NCBI GenBank assembly: GCA_914767885.1
Contig: CAJZBQ010000049.1
Coordinates: forward strand, 30,815 to 94,814
Length of the DNA: 64,000 bases
DNA from: Blepharisma stoltei
Lineage: Eukaryota; Ciliophora; Heterotrichea; Heterotrichida; Blepharismidae
Direction: 5' to 3'
Each line of letters opens with the position of its first letter. The first letter of the stretch is position 1. The translations under genes were made by a program, and so were the position numbers. The notes beneath the pieces were generated by a model, which was given only the letters and a program-made list of their open reading frames with translations, had not been told where the DNA came from and made no database searches. Of this stretch, positions 43,560 through 52,296 are shown piece after piece.

Positions 43560-44840
43560 ATGGAAGATTTCCAAGATATGACGATCCTCCAAATTAGGAA
43601 AAGGCTCAATGAGCTGAATGCTTTCGTCCCCTCCAGCGTCACAAGAAAGCAAGACTTGATCGACAAATTAGTCGAAGCAATCCAAAAGCAGCAACAGCCT
43701 GAAAGAAATCCTCCTAAGAGATCAGTCTCTCCTATCTCTTCATTCCAGAGGCAAAAAACAGAGCCTGCTTTCTCTAGAAACTCCATTCCTCAAGCCCAAG
43801 CTGTATCCCCTCCAAGAAGGGTCGGTGCAATCCCTTACAACCCTAGCTCAATAAAGCTGTCAAATCAGAAAACTGATGTTTTCCGCCAAAGGATGGAGGC
43901 TGCTTTTCCTTCAGAAGAAAAAGAGTCATTAGAAGTCAAAAGCTCAAGCGCAACTTTAATAAAGGAAAGTCTTTCCCAAATCGGGACATTCATAGGGATC
44001 CTTTTAGCAATTTTATTTGCTGCTTATTTGGTTAAAGTTTATATGGCTAAGCCAATATTTTGTGGGGAAGGGATCTATGAAAATTGCATAAAATGCCCTG
44101 AGCATGCTATTTGTAAAGGAGGCTCAATGAGCTGTGAGCCAGGGTTTGAGAGAGATAGAACTGCATGTGTAGAAGACGAGAAGGTTAAGAAAAAGGCCTA
44201 TACGAGACTGTGGGAGCTTGAAAGCTACGTGATAAGTCAAGCGACACATAAATGGCTTGAAACTCGTACAGAATTCATGATTGACTTTGAAGATTACTCC
44301 CGCCAATTTTTAGAAACAGAAGAAGGGCTTATTGTGTCGAGGCTTAAAGAGCTCATCAAAGCCAAAGTTTCACTAAAAATTGACAGCTTAGACGACCCTT
44401 TGAAGCTCATAATCCACGCCAAGAAGCCATTTTTAGGTCTCTACGCCCAGATTATAGAGTTCCTCCAAGACCATAAATACTCTCTCACAATCGGTCTCCT
44501 CATTTCCCTCTTCTTCATCTACAAGTACATCTGTTACCGCCAGCGTAAAGTTCTGCTTCAGCAAGCCAGAAAAATGTACGAAATGATCAGCTCACAAATC
44601 AAAGCCAACGTCGACGACACCTTGGAGCACGGCGTAATGGAGTCCACCATCAAGTCTGACATCGAAAATCAGCTGGGCAAAAGCCTCACCAGGAAACTAT
44701 GGCCTATCATTGAAGAATTGCGAAGAAAGGACAAGAACGTCTGCAAGTTCGAGATGATCGTCTCTGGGAGACCCAGAATTCTCTGGCAGTGGAAAGAAGA
44801 GGTGAAGCCTGTGATCGGCAACAAAATGAAGTACTTCTAA
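43560..44840 (+). CDS. LEM2/MAN1 (Heh/Src1)-type inner nuclear membrane protein
   Basis: 426 residues, single frame without TGA. Residues 8-42 form a HeH/SAP-like helix-extended-helix DNA-binding domain (MTILQIRKRLNELNAFVPS). A disordered linker with RKRSVSP-type basic residues follows, then a membrane span (GTFIGILLAILFAAYLVKV, about 142-160), a lumenal MSC-domain cysteine core (CGEGIYENCIKCPEHAICKG ... CEPGF), a second span (YSLTIGLLISLFFIYKYIC, about 309-327) and a winged-helix C-terminal MSC part ending RILWQWKEEV. This is the Heh1/LEM2 layout; family members tether chromatin and recruit ESCRT to the nuclear envelope. Divergently arranged with the RCC1 gene, 109 bp apart. Confidence 0.88.
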   Translation: MEDFQDMTILQIRKRLNELNAFVPSSVTRKQDLIDKLVEAIQKQQQPERNPPKRSVSPISSFQRQKTEPAFSRNSIPQAQAVSPPRRVGAIPYNPSSIKLSNQKTDVFRQRMEAAFPSEEKESLEVKSSSATLIKESLSQIGTFIGILLAILFAAYLVKVYMAKPIFCGEGIYENCIKCPEHAICKGGSMSCEPGFERDRTACVEDEKVKKKAYTRLWELESYVISQATHKWLETRTEFMIDFEDYSRQFLETEEGLIVSRLKELIKAKVSLKIDSLDDPLKLIIHAKKPFLGLYAQIIEFLQDHKYSLTIGLLISLFFIYKYICYRQRKVLLQQARKMYEMISSQIKANVDDTLEHGVMESTIKSDIENQLGKSLTRKLWPIIEELRRKDKNVCKFEMIVSGRPRILWQWKEEVKPVIGNKMKYF

Positions 44841-44870
44841 TCTTTAACAGGTATTATCATAATTAATAAA

Positions 44871-45155
44871 ATGAAAGGAGACCCACGCCGACCCAGCAAC
44901 GTGATCTATTACAAGCAGACAATTGACGAGAAGAAAGAGACGCCGCCTGACTATTACCACTTTATCGCAGTGCTCTTCGCTATGTTTGGCTTCATGTTCA
45001 AATCCAAATGGGGAGGGTGGCTCGCCCTGCTGACTTTCTGCTGCGGATTCACCAGTGCGAGGTCACAGACTACAGATTACGGCCAGCTGATCACAACTTT
45101 TAGCATGATAATTGTGAGTTTGGTGACCAACTATATGTGGATTTTCAAGTCATAA
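44871..45155 (+). CDS. Asterix (WDR83OS/PAT-complex) homologue
   Basis: 94 residues: MKGDPRRPSNVIYYKQ is the conserved Asterix N-terminus (DPRRP), followed by three membrane-hugging hydrophobic segments (HFIAVLFAMFGFMFK with SKWGGWLAL; LLTFCCGFTSARS; LITTFSMIIVSLVTNYMWIF). The family is about 100-106 residues. In animals it forms the PAT complex with CCDC47, an ER chaperone for multipass proteins; role here by homology. Starts 30 bp after the LEM2-like gene, same strand. Confidence 0.9.
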   Translation: MKGDPRRPSNVIYYKQTIDEKKETPPDYYHFIAVLFAMFGFMFKSKWGGWLALLTFCCGFTSARSQTTDYGQLITTFSMIIVSLVTNYMWIFKS

Positions 45156-45262
45156 CTAAATTATTCAATAAAACAGTATTCATTTTCAGCTATTTTGCCT
45201 TTTGCCATAAATCTCATATATAAAAATAATAAAATTTACAAGCAAAATAGTATTTTGGTATA

Positions 45263-48154
45263 TTAAACTAAAGGATACTTCGGAAATTTTATAATCCACT
45301 TGAAATCCATCGTCACTTCTACCCTGCAGTCGCTTCCGTTTGAAATAGACTCTTCTTTTTCAACACACTGGACTTTCCGAGGGTTCATCGCCTCTTCTTC
45401 TAGCACATCAATCAGGTATTCGCACCGTTCTTCAAGTTCGTCAAGACTTTTAGACTGGAATCAGACGTTGAACCGGAACTCAGGAGACTCTTGGATTTTT
45501 ATCTTTATGTCGTCCCAGCTCCCATATTCCATTTCTAGCAGACATTTCACTAAAAACAAGTCCTCTTCCTTCGAAAAATTGGTAGGTTCTTGGTCTTCAG
45601 GGTAGCTTAAAGTTAGCCCACCTTCAGACCGGCTTCGTTTTGCCTTTAAAATCACGTCGATTTCGGCAAGTCTTTCTCTGTCCAGTTCTCCTTGGTTGAT
45701 TCTTTCTACAAATTCCTCGCCGTTTGGCAGGTTTTTATACTTCCTCCAAAAGTGCTTGGAATATTTGACCACTTCCCTGATGCTTTTTGTGCCGATTTCT
45801 TCAGCGATTTTGTCAAACTCGTCTTTTCCATATATTTCGCAGGCTAAAATGAAATTATTGAAGTCCTTTTTTGTCCAGTTTAAAAATCCGTTTCTAAGCA
45901 AAGCTTTTCTTTGAGCTTTATCTTTATCAGTGAACCTTTCTGGCTTCTCAACTGGTGGGTCTCCTCGTCTTCTTTTGGTTTTTGTATTCAAAAATTCATT
46001 CCATTTATCTTCTTTATTGTCCAAATCGTCTAGTTCTTGCTCGTCAAAAAACTGGTGAGGGTGTCCTCCGTTGACTAGAGCCCTCCAGCCTTTTTTCTTA
46101 TTTTTCTTATGCTGGTTGTTAAGATCTTTATTGACCTCATAAAGCTCGTTTTTCTTTCTGTTCCTTCTGCCTAGGCTGATATGGGTTTTTTCTACCTTTT
46201 TGTAGTCTTCGCCTTCAAAATGGTAAAGAGAGGCCCCATCAAAGCTTAAATTATTCAGGTTAAAAGCCTGCTCAATGTTTTTCAGCTCTTCATTGATTTC
46301 TTCAGTCTTTTCTTGGGCGTACTTGAGGATTTTATCAATATCCTGATCAGGAATTGTGTTCCCAGTGCTTTTTAACACCTGCTGGGCGCCGAATTGGACG
46401 ATGTTTTTCATGTCTTGGACAGATGGAGCTTTGTTTTGCTGTGTCAGTCCACCTCTTTGTATTACAAGATGATCCATTTTTAGCTTTTTGGCGGCCCGTT
46501 CTGCGATTTTTTCTTCGACAGTGCCTTCAGTGACGAACCTATACACAGTGACGGTTTGGGTTTGGCCAATTCTATGAGCTCGATCCATAGCTTGTAGATC
46601 AACCTGAGGGTTTCAGTCAGAATCATAAATTATCACAGTATTGGCTGCATGCAAATTGATCCCCAGACCTCCAGCCCTTGTAGATAAAATAAAAATTTTA
46701 ACGTCAGACTCACGGTTTTGGAATTTTTCTATTTGAAGTTCTCGGTCTATGTATGGGGTATTCCCGTCAATCCTGCAGTACTTGTAGCCTTTATAGCTTA
46801 AAAAGTCGTCGAGGATGTCTAAAAGCCTGGTCATTTGTGTAAAAATCAAAATTTTGGAGCCTTTTTCGATTAATCGTGGGATCAGTTTGTCGAGAAATTT
46901 AAATTTCATGCAAGCTTCAACCAAGTGAGGTCCGTCTGCATAAGGAGGGCCTGGCTCTATGCCGTCAAACAGATATGGGTGATTGCAGACCTTCCTGAGC
47001 TGCATAATGGTGTTCATATATTGACTCCTTTCGCCAAACCCATTGACGACCTCTATATTTTTGGTCAATAAATTTTTATAAAGCTCCCTCTGGGCATCTG
47101 TCATGCCTAAAAATACATAAAGTTCCTTTTTGGGCGGCAGCTTGGTCTCTACCTCTTTTTTAAGCCTTCTCAGCATAAAAGGCCTCAGAATCCTATGGAG
47201 CTGCCTTACTAGAAACTCTTGATCATCTTGGTTATGAGCGCCGCTCAAGTTAAACCAAGTGTCAAAATCCTGAGAACTTGAAAAAGTAGCTGGCATCAGA
47301 AAATTCAGCAGAGACCAAAGCTCATGCAAGCTATTCTGCAGCGGTGTCCCTGTTATCAACAGTCTATGTTTAGTCGAAAAAAGCCTTACAATCTGTGATA
47401 AAACTGACTTCTCATTTTTAATCCTATGAGCTTCATCTATTATCAGATAATTCCACTTCACAGTCTTCAAAGTCGTCTTTTCAGCCATGACTATTTCATA
47501 GGTGGTCAATAGGACGAAATACGTGTTCGTTCTGGGGACTTTTGCTCTCAACTGTTCTCGCTCCTCTTGGTTCCCATAAAATTCGAAAATTTGTAGAGAA
47601 GGAGCCCAGTGCTTGAATTCTTTGACTCAGTTAGAAAGGGTGCTTTTAGGGACTATGATTATGTTAGGGGAGGTTTCGCCTTGTATATAAATCTGAGCGA
47701 GAAGGGAGATTGTTTGTAAAGTCTTGCCTAAGCCCATTTCGTCAGCGAGGACTCCGTTGATGTTGCAGGCGTGCATTTTAAGCAGCCAGTTGAGGCCTTC
47801 TAATTGATAATCACGCAGTGTGCCACCTACGATGGTTGCTGGTTGGGATTCAAGCCTGGTAGTATATAGTGAGTTATCAGAACTGATGAGATCTTTTTCA
47901 TCTTCATTTTCAGGACCGTGGTGACGCTTTCCATGCTCCACGTCGCTAGAAGTCCGTTGGTGGAACTGGCTGAGGTTGCGAGTGTAGGTGTCTATTTCGT
48001 TCATGAGGTACTGAAGCTTGGTTTGAGAATCAATAGGAGCCATAATGGGAGGTCCTCCAGCATTTGACTCAGGAATATACTCCGTGTCTTTGTCGCTGTA
48101 GTTAAACTCTTCTTCTTTATAAACTCCACGCATCTCTGTTTCTCGTCCAGCCAT
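45263..48154 (-). CDS. ISWI-type chromatin remodelling ATPase
   Basis: 963 residues. SNF2 helicase motifs: DYQLEGLNWLL, DEMGLGKTLQT (I), STLSNW (Ia), DEAH (II), LLITGTPLQN (III), QMTRLLDILDDFL (IV), STRAGGLGINL (V) and MDRAHRIGQ (VI). The W in STLSNW and in the invariant YDSDWNPQ are both TGA, the strongest proof of the code change. The C-terminal half has HAND (GASLYHFEGEDYK), SANT (LNWTKKDFNNFILACEIYG) and SLIDE (NFSKEEDLFLVKCLLEMEYG) domains, which define ISWI and bind linker DNA and histone tails. No intron or IES. Convergent with Asterix, 107 bp gap. Confidence 0.96.
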
Positions 48155-48388
48155 GATTATTAAATCTTAGATTTTTTAGTTAGGCAAAGAAGCTGTAAAT
48201 TTGTATTTAAATCAAAAAAGGGGAATTATTTTAAGTAATTTATCATGAGAAATTATATGGCTTATTAAGGACATTAAATTCAGTAGTTATTTGAAAATTA
48301 GTTGGTTTTGGGGAAGGGCAAGAGATCTTTTAATATTATCAACAATTATTTCAATTTTTATTTGAAGTTGGCTATAGAAACTTCTTTA

Positions 48389-48556
48389 TTATGCATTGGG
48401 TAAGGAGCTTGTCCATATCGTTTTCTTAATGGCTCAATGCTTTGGGAGGATATAATGGCAGTATCAATTTTTAAATCTTAAACCCAAGCTCTTAGAAGCT
48501 GCCTCTAGCGAGACTTTTTCCTTAGAGTTGGGAGCTTTCTTTCGCTTTTTCTTCAT
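48389..48556 (-). CDS. Short basic ORF
   Basis: 55 residues with two TGA-Trp codons, MKKKRKKAPNSKEKVSLEAA then a hydrophobic end. Position upstream of ISWI, same strand. May be chance or a remnant. Confidence 0.25.
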
Positions 48557-48641
48557 TTTCAAACAAAAATTTATCATTATTTAGAATAACTTATAAATTT
48601 AGATTTGTAGCAAACATAATGGAGACATTTTCATTCTCAAT

Positions 48642-48893
48642 TTGATAATTCCTTTTTATCTTTGCAACAACAAAAAAATCGATATTTGTCGCTTGTGTAG
48701 GACTCAGATTTTTGCAAACAAAGAAAAGGATAGCTCCTCTCATTATTTAGCAATGCTTGAGCTAAAGCCTTATGAGATTTTACTACAATCTGTAGCATTT
48801 ATTCTTCTACATAAATACTTTATCGTGTCCTTTTTGCCAATAAAGTCAATGGCAATCGAAGAGCATTTTATAGGGCTTATAATGAAATTTTAA
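48642..48893 (+). CDS. Weak hypothetical ORF
   Basis: 83 codons; KKIDICRLCRTQIFANKEK has a CxxC pair and looks protein-like, but there are no recognisable homologues or clear start. Possibly a gene fragment. Confidence 0.25.
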   Translation: MIIPFYLCNNKKIDICRLCRTQIFANKEKDSSSHYLAMLELKPYEILLQSVAFILLHKYFIVSFLPIKSMAIEEHFIGLIMKF

Positions 48894-49216
48894 TTAAATT
48901 ATTAATTTTAAGTACCTTAGACTGCATGAATTAGCAGTCCCGGTTTTTCGCATCTTTTCAAAGATTTCTTCTAATGCCAAAAGGATTAGCTGAAATATAT
49001 ACAGTAAACCTGCGCAAAAAGACTTAGACCTGAATTAAAAAATATTTGATCTTATTCAAAAGCGCACATAAACAAGCTTAAAGAAAGATACGATTTATTT
49101 TCAAGAACCTTTCCCTCTCACAAATTGCTTATTACATAGGATTTAGTAGCAGCATTTACGCGAGCCAAGCACAACCTAAAATAGTGTCCCAAATCCTGGC
49201 TCTATCAAGCAACTTA

Positions 49217-49310
49217 TTCCTCCCTTAGTGAGCGAGCAAAACAATTGGGAAAATCCATATCTTGGGTAAAAAAAACCCTTCATGAGCGAACAAAATTTTT
49301 TTTATTCGCT
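49217..49310 (+). mobile_element. Decayed TNA-type element, subfamily A (copy 4)
   Basis: Preceded by TTA (49214-49216); TTCCTCCC, GTGAGCGAGCAAAAC and GAGCGAACAAAATTTT follow the order seen at the left of copy 1. The right terminus is lost; ATTCGCTCACC is the last recognisable piece. Confidence 0.65.
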
Positions 49311-49576
49311 CACCTATCAAATTATATCTTCAAAAATTAATCATATGCCATTCTTAAAAAAAAAAACTTTATATATGGAAATACAATACTAAATACAATT
49401 TATTGATTAATTTCTTATTTGCTTGATATTAAAAATATTTTGACATTTTACACCGATATACTTTTTGCTTGTCTTAAAAGGGGTTAATTTTCCGAAAAGT
49501 GTGGGTAAGTTAATAAAATACTATTTGATATTAAATATTCCATTTGAAATATAAATCTCAAAGGTGAAACTATTAA

Positions 49577-50111
49577 TTATAAATTGCCCTGGCTGCTTCC
49601 GCTTTTCATATGGCTATGATTTATCCTGCTTAGATTAGATTGATTTATGAAGCTTTGCTTTAGTTGGCTGTCATCGGTCTCATTTCCGGAAAGATCTGAA
49701 GGAGAATAGCTAGTATTTACATAAGCTTTTTCTTTTGTGATCTGAATAAGAAATTACCTCATGCAGCTTTTTCCAATTTTCAATTAGCGACTCGAAAATT
49801 GCCTTTTTAGAGCTTGAATCATCTATATAATAATCGTAATCAAAAGTAGCGCTTTCTTCTCCTCCTTCTTCCTCGCCTTCTCCTTCCTCTTCTTCTTCTT
49901 CTTCCTCTTCTTCTCCTTCCTCTCCTTCTTCGCCTTCTTCGCCTTCTTCTTGACTTCCTTCCTCTTCATCATTCTCCCCATCATTTTCTTCTGAAGTTTC
50001 ACCCTTTTGTGTTTCCTCTTTATCTTCAGGGAAATTGGATAGCTCTTTTCTTAGTTTAACATTTTCAGCTTTATCTTTTTCTTCAGTTTTCCTACTCTCA
50101 GCACAACCCAT
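49577..50111 (-). CDS. Myristoylated acidic protein
   Basis: 172 residues after removal of a 16-nt intron GTAATTTCTTATTCAG (49742-49757); splicing extends the frame through NTSYSPSDLSGNETDDSQ to GSSQGNL then TAA. N-terminus MGCAES fits N-myristoylation plus palmitoylation. Residues 45-85 are an almost uninterrupted Glu/Gly-Glu run. No catalytic motif; likely a membrane-associated disordered protein. Confidence 0.78.
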
Positions 50112-50300
50112 TTATTTATATTTTAAATTTTTTTTGCAAAACTTAAATTTGATTAATTTCGCTGTTTTGAATTCTTAAATAACCAATTTCACAAATAATT
50201 AAGTTTTTATAAATTTTCTATGGCATTCTTTAATATAAAACATAGTCCAATTTCCTCATAATAAATAGTCGTGCTATTATAATATATTTGAAAACTAAAA

Positions 50301-50687
50301 ATGAATTGTTTTTCGATTTTTGACAAAAGTATTATCCAGCGATGCTTTCCTCGAAAAGACTTAGCTATAACTCCTCTCAATCAAGCAACCCTAACTCTAG
50401 AAGAAGAGCAGTCTCCTCAACCTACAAAATTTGAGCCTATGCCTGAAAGCGTGATTCCTATTCAAATAAGCCAGAAAAGGCAGGAAGACGACTCTTCACT
50501 GCTTGACAACATGCTAAAGAATATTGAGCCGAAGTATTCAGCCCCCAAAAAAGTAAATTTTATTGTTTTGACTAAAGATGTTGATAGAAATGGAGAGAGG
50601 AGGCCTGAATCCAAAAGTAGGTTTGACTTAGAAGAAGATGAATTCAAAGATCTAGGTGATGAGCCTGAAGATTTGAAGCTTGGCTAA
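50301..50687 (+). CDS. Small hypothetical protein
   Basis: 128 residues in a single frame without TGA, MNCFSIFDKSIIQRCFPRK to GDEPEDLKLG. Acidic C-terminus. The conserved-looking central stretch KYSAPKKVNFIVLTKDVD was not matched to a family. Divergent from the myristoylated-protein gene (189 bp apart). Confidence 0.65.
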   Translation: MNCFSIFDKSIIQRCFPRKDLAITPLNQATLTLEEEQSPQPTKFEPMPESVIPIQISQKRQEDDSSLLDNMLKNIEPKYSAPKKVNFIVLTKDVDRNGERRPESKSRFDLEEDEFKDLGDEPEDLKLG

Positions 50688-50988
50688 AATTGCAAGGTGT
50701 AATTAAAAATGGGGGTAGCCTAGAATTTTATAAGGAATTTTCTTAAAGGAATTTATTAAGCTTAGTTTTCTCAGGTTGAAAGTTTATCATTTCCAGGCTT
50801 ATTTAGTATTAATTTTGATATAAATTTTTAATAAACTTTAGAAGTTTATGAGAAATTCATTGTTTTATTTTATTTATCATCCATAAGGGTTTTATAATAG
50901 AAAAACCTGCATTAAGACTGAAACTTCTAAAACATCTCAAAGTAAAATCAGGAATTTTATATAAAGAAGGCCAATTAATTATGTAAAA

Positions 50989-52221
50989 TTATTCGAGACT
51001 CATACTTAAAGAATCAGGCGGAAGAGTATAATATGAAATTTTACCAGCCACCCAATCATGAAGCACTATCTTGGCCGAAGCATCAAGGTCAGGGATCCCT
51101 CCTTTCTTCATCTTTCCTCTCGCCCTAGCGATGTGAGCCAGAAACTCAATTCCTTCTTGAAATTGAGGGATTTTATAATAATTCATCAATTGATCTGGAG
51201 CCACTTTCTGCAGAATAGCTTGAACTGGAGTGATAGGATCTTCTACGCTTTCTATATTAATCACATTTCTTAGAACCATTTCTGGGTTTTCTCTCCCATC
51301 ACTTTTCGCAAAGACAACTCCAGGACAGTCCAAAATTTTAATTTTGCTTTCAATTTCCACCTCTTGGACTCCTGTTGTAAAACCAGGGGTGCTTGAGACT
51401 CCTACCACTTTGGTTCTTTTTAGACTGTTAATCAAGCTGCTTTTTCCTACATTTGGGTATCCAGCCACTCCAATGGTGACTGCTGTCATAACATTTCCGC
51501 TTCTCATATAGTTTTTAATCAATCCCATCAAAGCTTCAGAGCCCACAGTCTTTTTTGAGTCAAGAATATCATTGGCTAGCTCTGTGTTTACGTTTTTTCT
51601 GTGTAAATTTGACGAACTCAAACCTTTTTGCTGATTTTGTGTATTGCATCTAAAAAGCACAACTGGCAGATATTGGCTTAAATGATTATACCAGCCCAAA
51701 GCTACGTCTCCAGGGACAAGATCGATTTTATTGAGCACTATGATAATTTTCTTGTGCCCGAAAGACAGGACCTTATTCTCAAGCTCTATGCTTCGACAGC
51801 CAAGTGGGTCTCGGGCGTCTAAGACTTCAAGGATAATATCAGAGGATTCAATGACTTGGGTGATGTCTTTGTGGTAGGATTTCATGGAGTGGTCTGTGTA
51901 GGTCTTGACCTCTTCTTCCTCTTCTTTGCTGGTATAAAGCTGGGCTTTTGATTGAGCCTCGATCACTTTGTCAAGTAAGCTTTGGTGTCTTGATGCTTCT
52001 TGGCTGCTGGATAAAGCCTGGATTTGTCTTTCTCTCTCTTCAGTCGGCTTTTTTCTTTTGAGCTCTTCAAGCAGCTTCTTTTTGAATTCGCCAACTCTTG
52101 GGAGATCAGGGGTTTTTTTAAGCTTGCAGACTGGGATTGCTTTGTATTTGTTGTTTTTCATGGTAGGGTGGGGTTTTTTCTTCTTGTTGTTTTGCTTGTC
52201 TATGTGGTAATTACCTTTCAT
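50989..52221 (-). CDS. Nucleostemin/GNL3-type nucleolar GTPase
   Basis: 410 residues with a circularly permuted GTPase: DARDPLG (G5-like), NKIDLVP (G4), GYPNVGKSS (G1), STPGFT (G2) and DCPG (G3), in the order diagnostic of the YlqF/nucleostemin family. The N-terminus is lysine-rich and coiled (KKKLLEELKRKKPTEERER), acting as a nucleolar localisation and RNA-binding region in relatives. The C-terminal helical domain includes FLAHIARARGKMKKGGIPD. Family members assemble the large ribosomal subunit. No introns, IESs or TGA codons. Confidence 0.93.
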   Translation of the reverse strand: MKGNYHIDKQNNKKKKPHPTMKNNKYKAIPVCKLKKTPDLPRVGEFKKKLLEELKRKKPTEERERQIQALSSSQEASRHQSLLDKVIEAQSKAQLYTSKEEEEEVKTYTDHSMKSYHKDITQVIESSDIILEVLDARDPLGCRSIELENKVLSFGHKKIIIVLNKIDLVPGDVALGWYNHLSQYLPVVLFRCNTQNQQKGLSSSNLHRKNVNTELANDILDSKKTVGSEALMGLIKNYMRSGNVMTAVTIGVAGYPNVGKSSLINSLKRTKVVGVSSTPGFTTGVQEVEIESKIKILDCPGVVFAKSDGRENPEMVLRNVINIESVEDPITPVQAILQKVAPDQLMNYYKIPQFQEGIEFLAHIARARGKMKKGGIPDLDASAKIVLHDWVAGKISYYTLPPDSLSMSLE

Positions 52222-52296
52222 TAGCCCTATTTATTTTCTGTGAATTTATATAATCATGTAAAATCAATAGAAATCTTAAATTAACTGTAATTAACC

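Larger units (their letters stand above)
48155..49576. other. Gene-poor stretch with small ORFs and an element remnant
   Basis: Two weak ORFs (48389-48556 minus, 48642-48893 plus) and a decayed TNA-type element near 49217-49310. Otherwise AT-rich without recognisable features. Confidence 0.45.
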
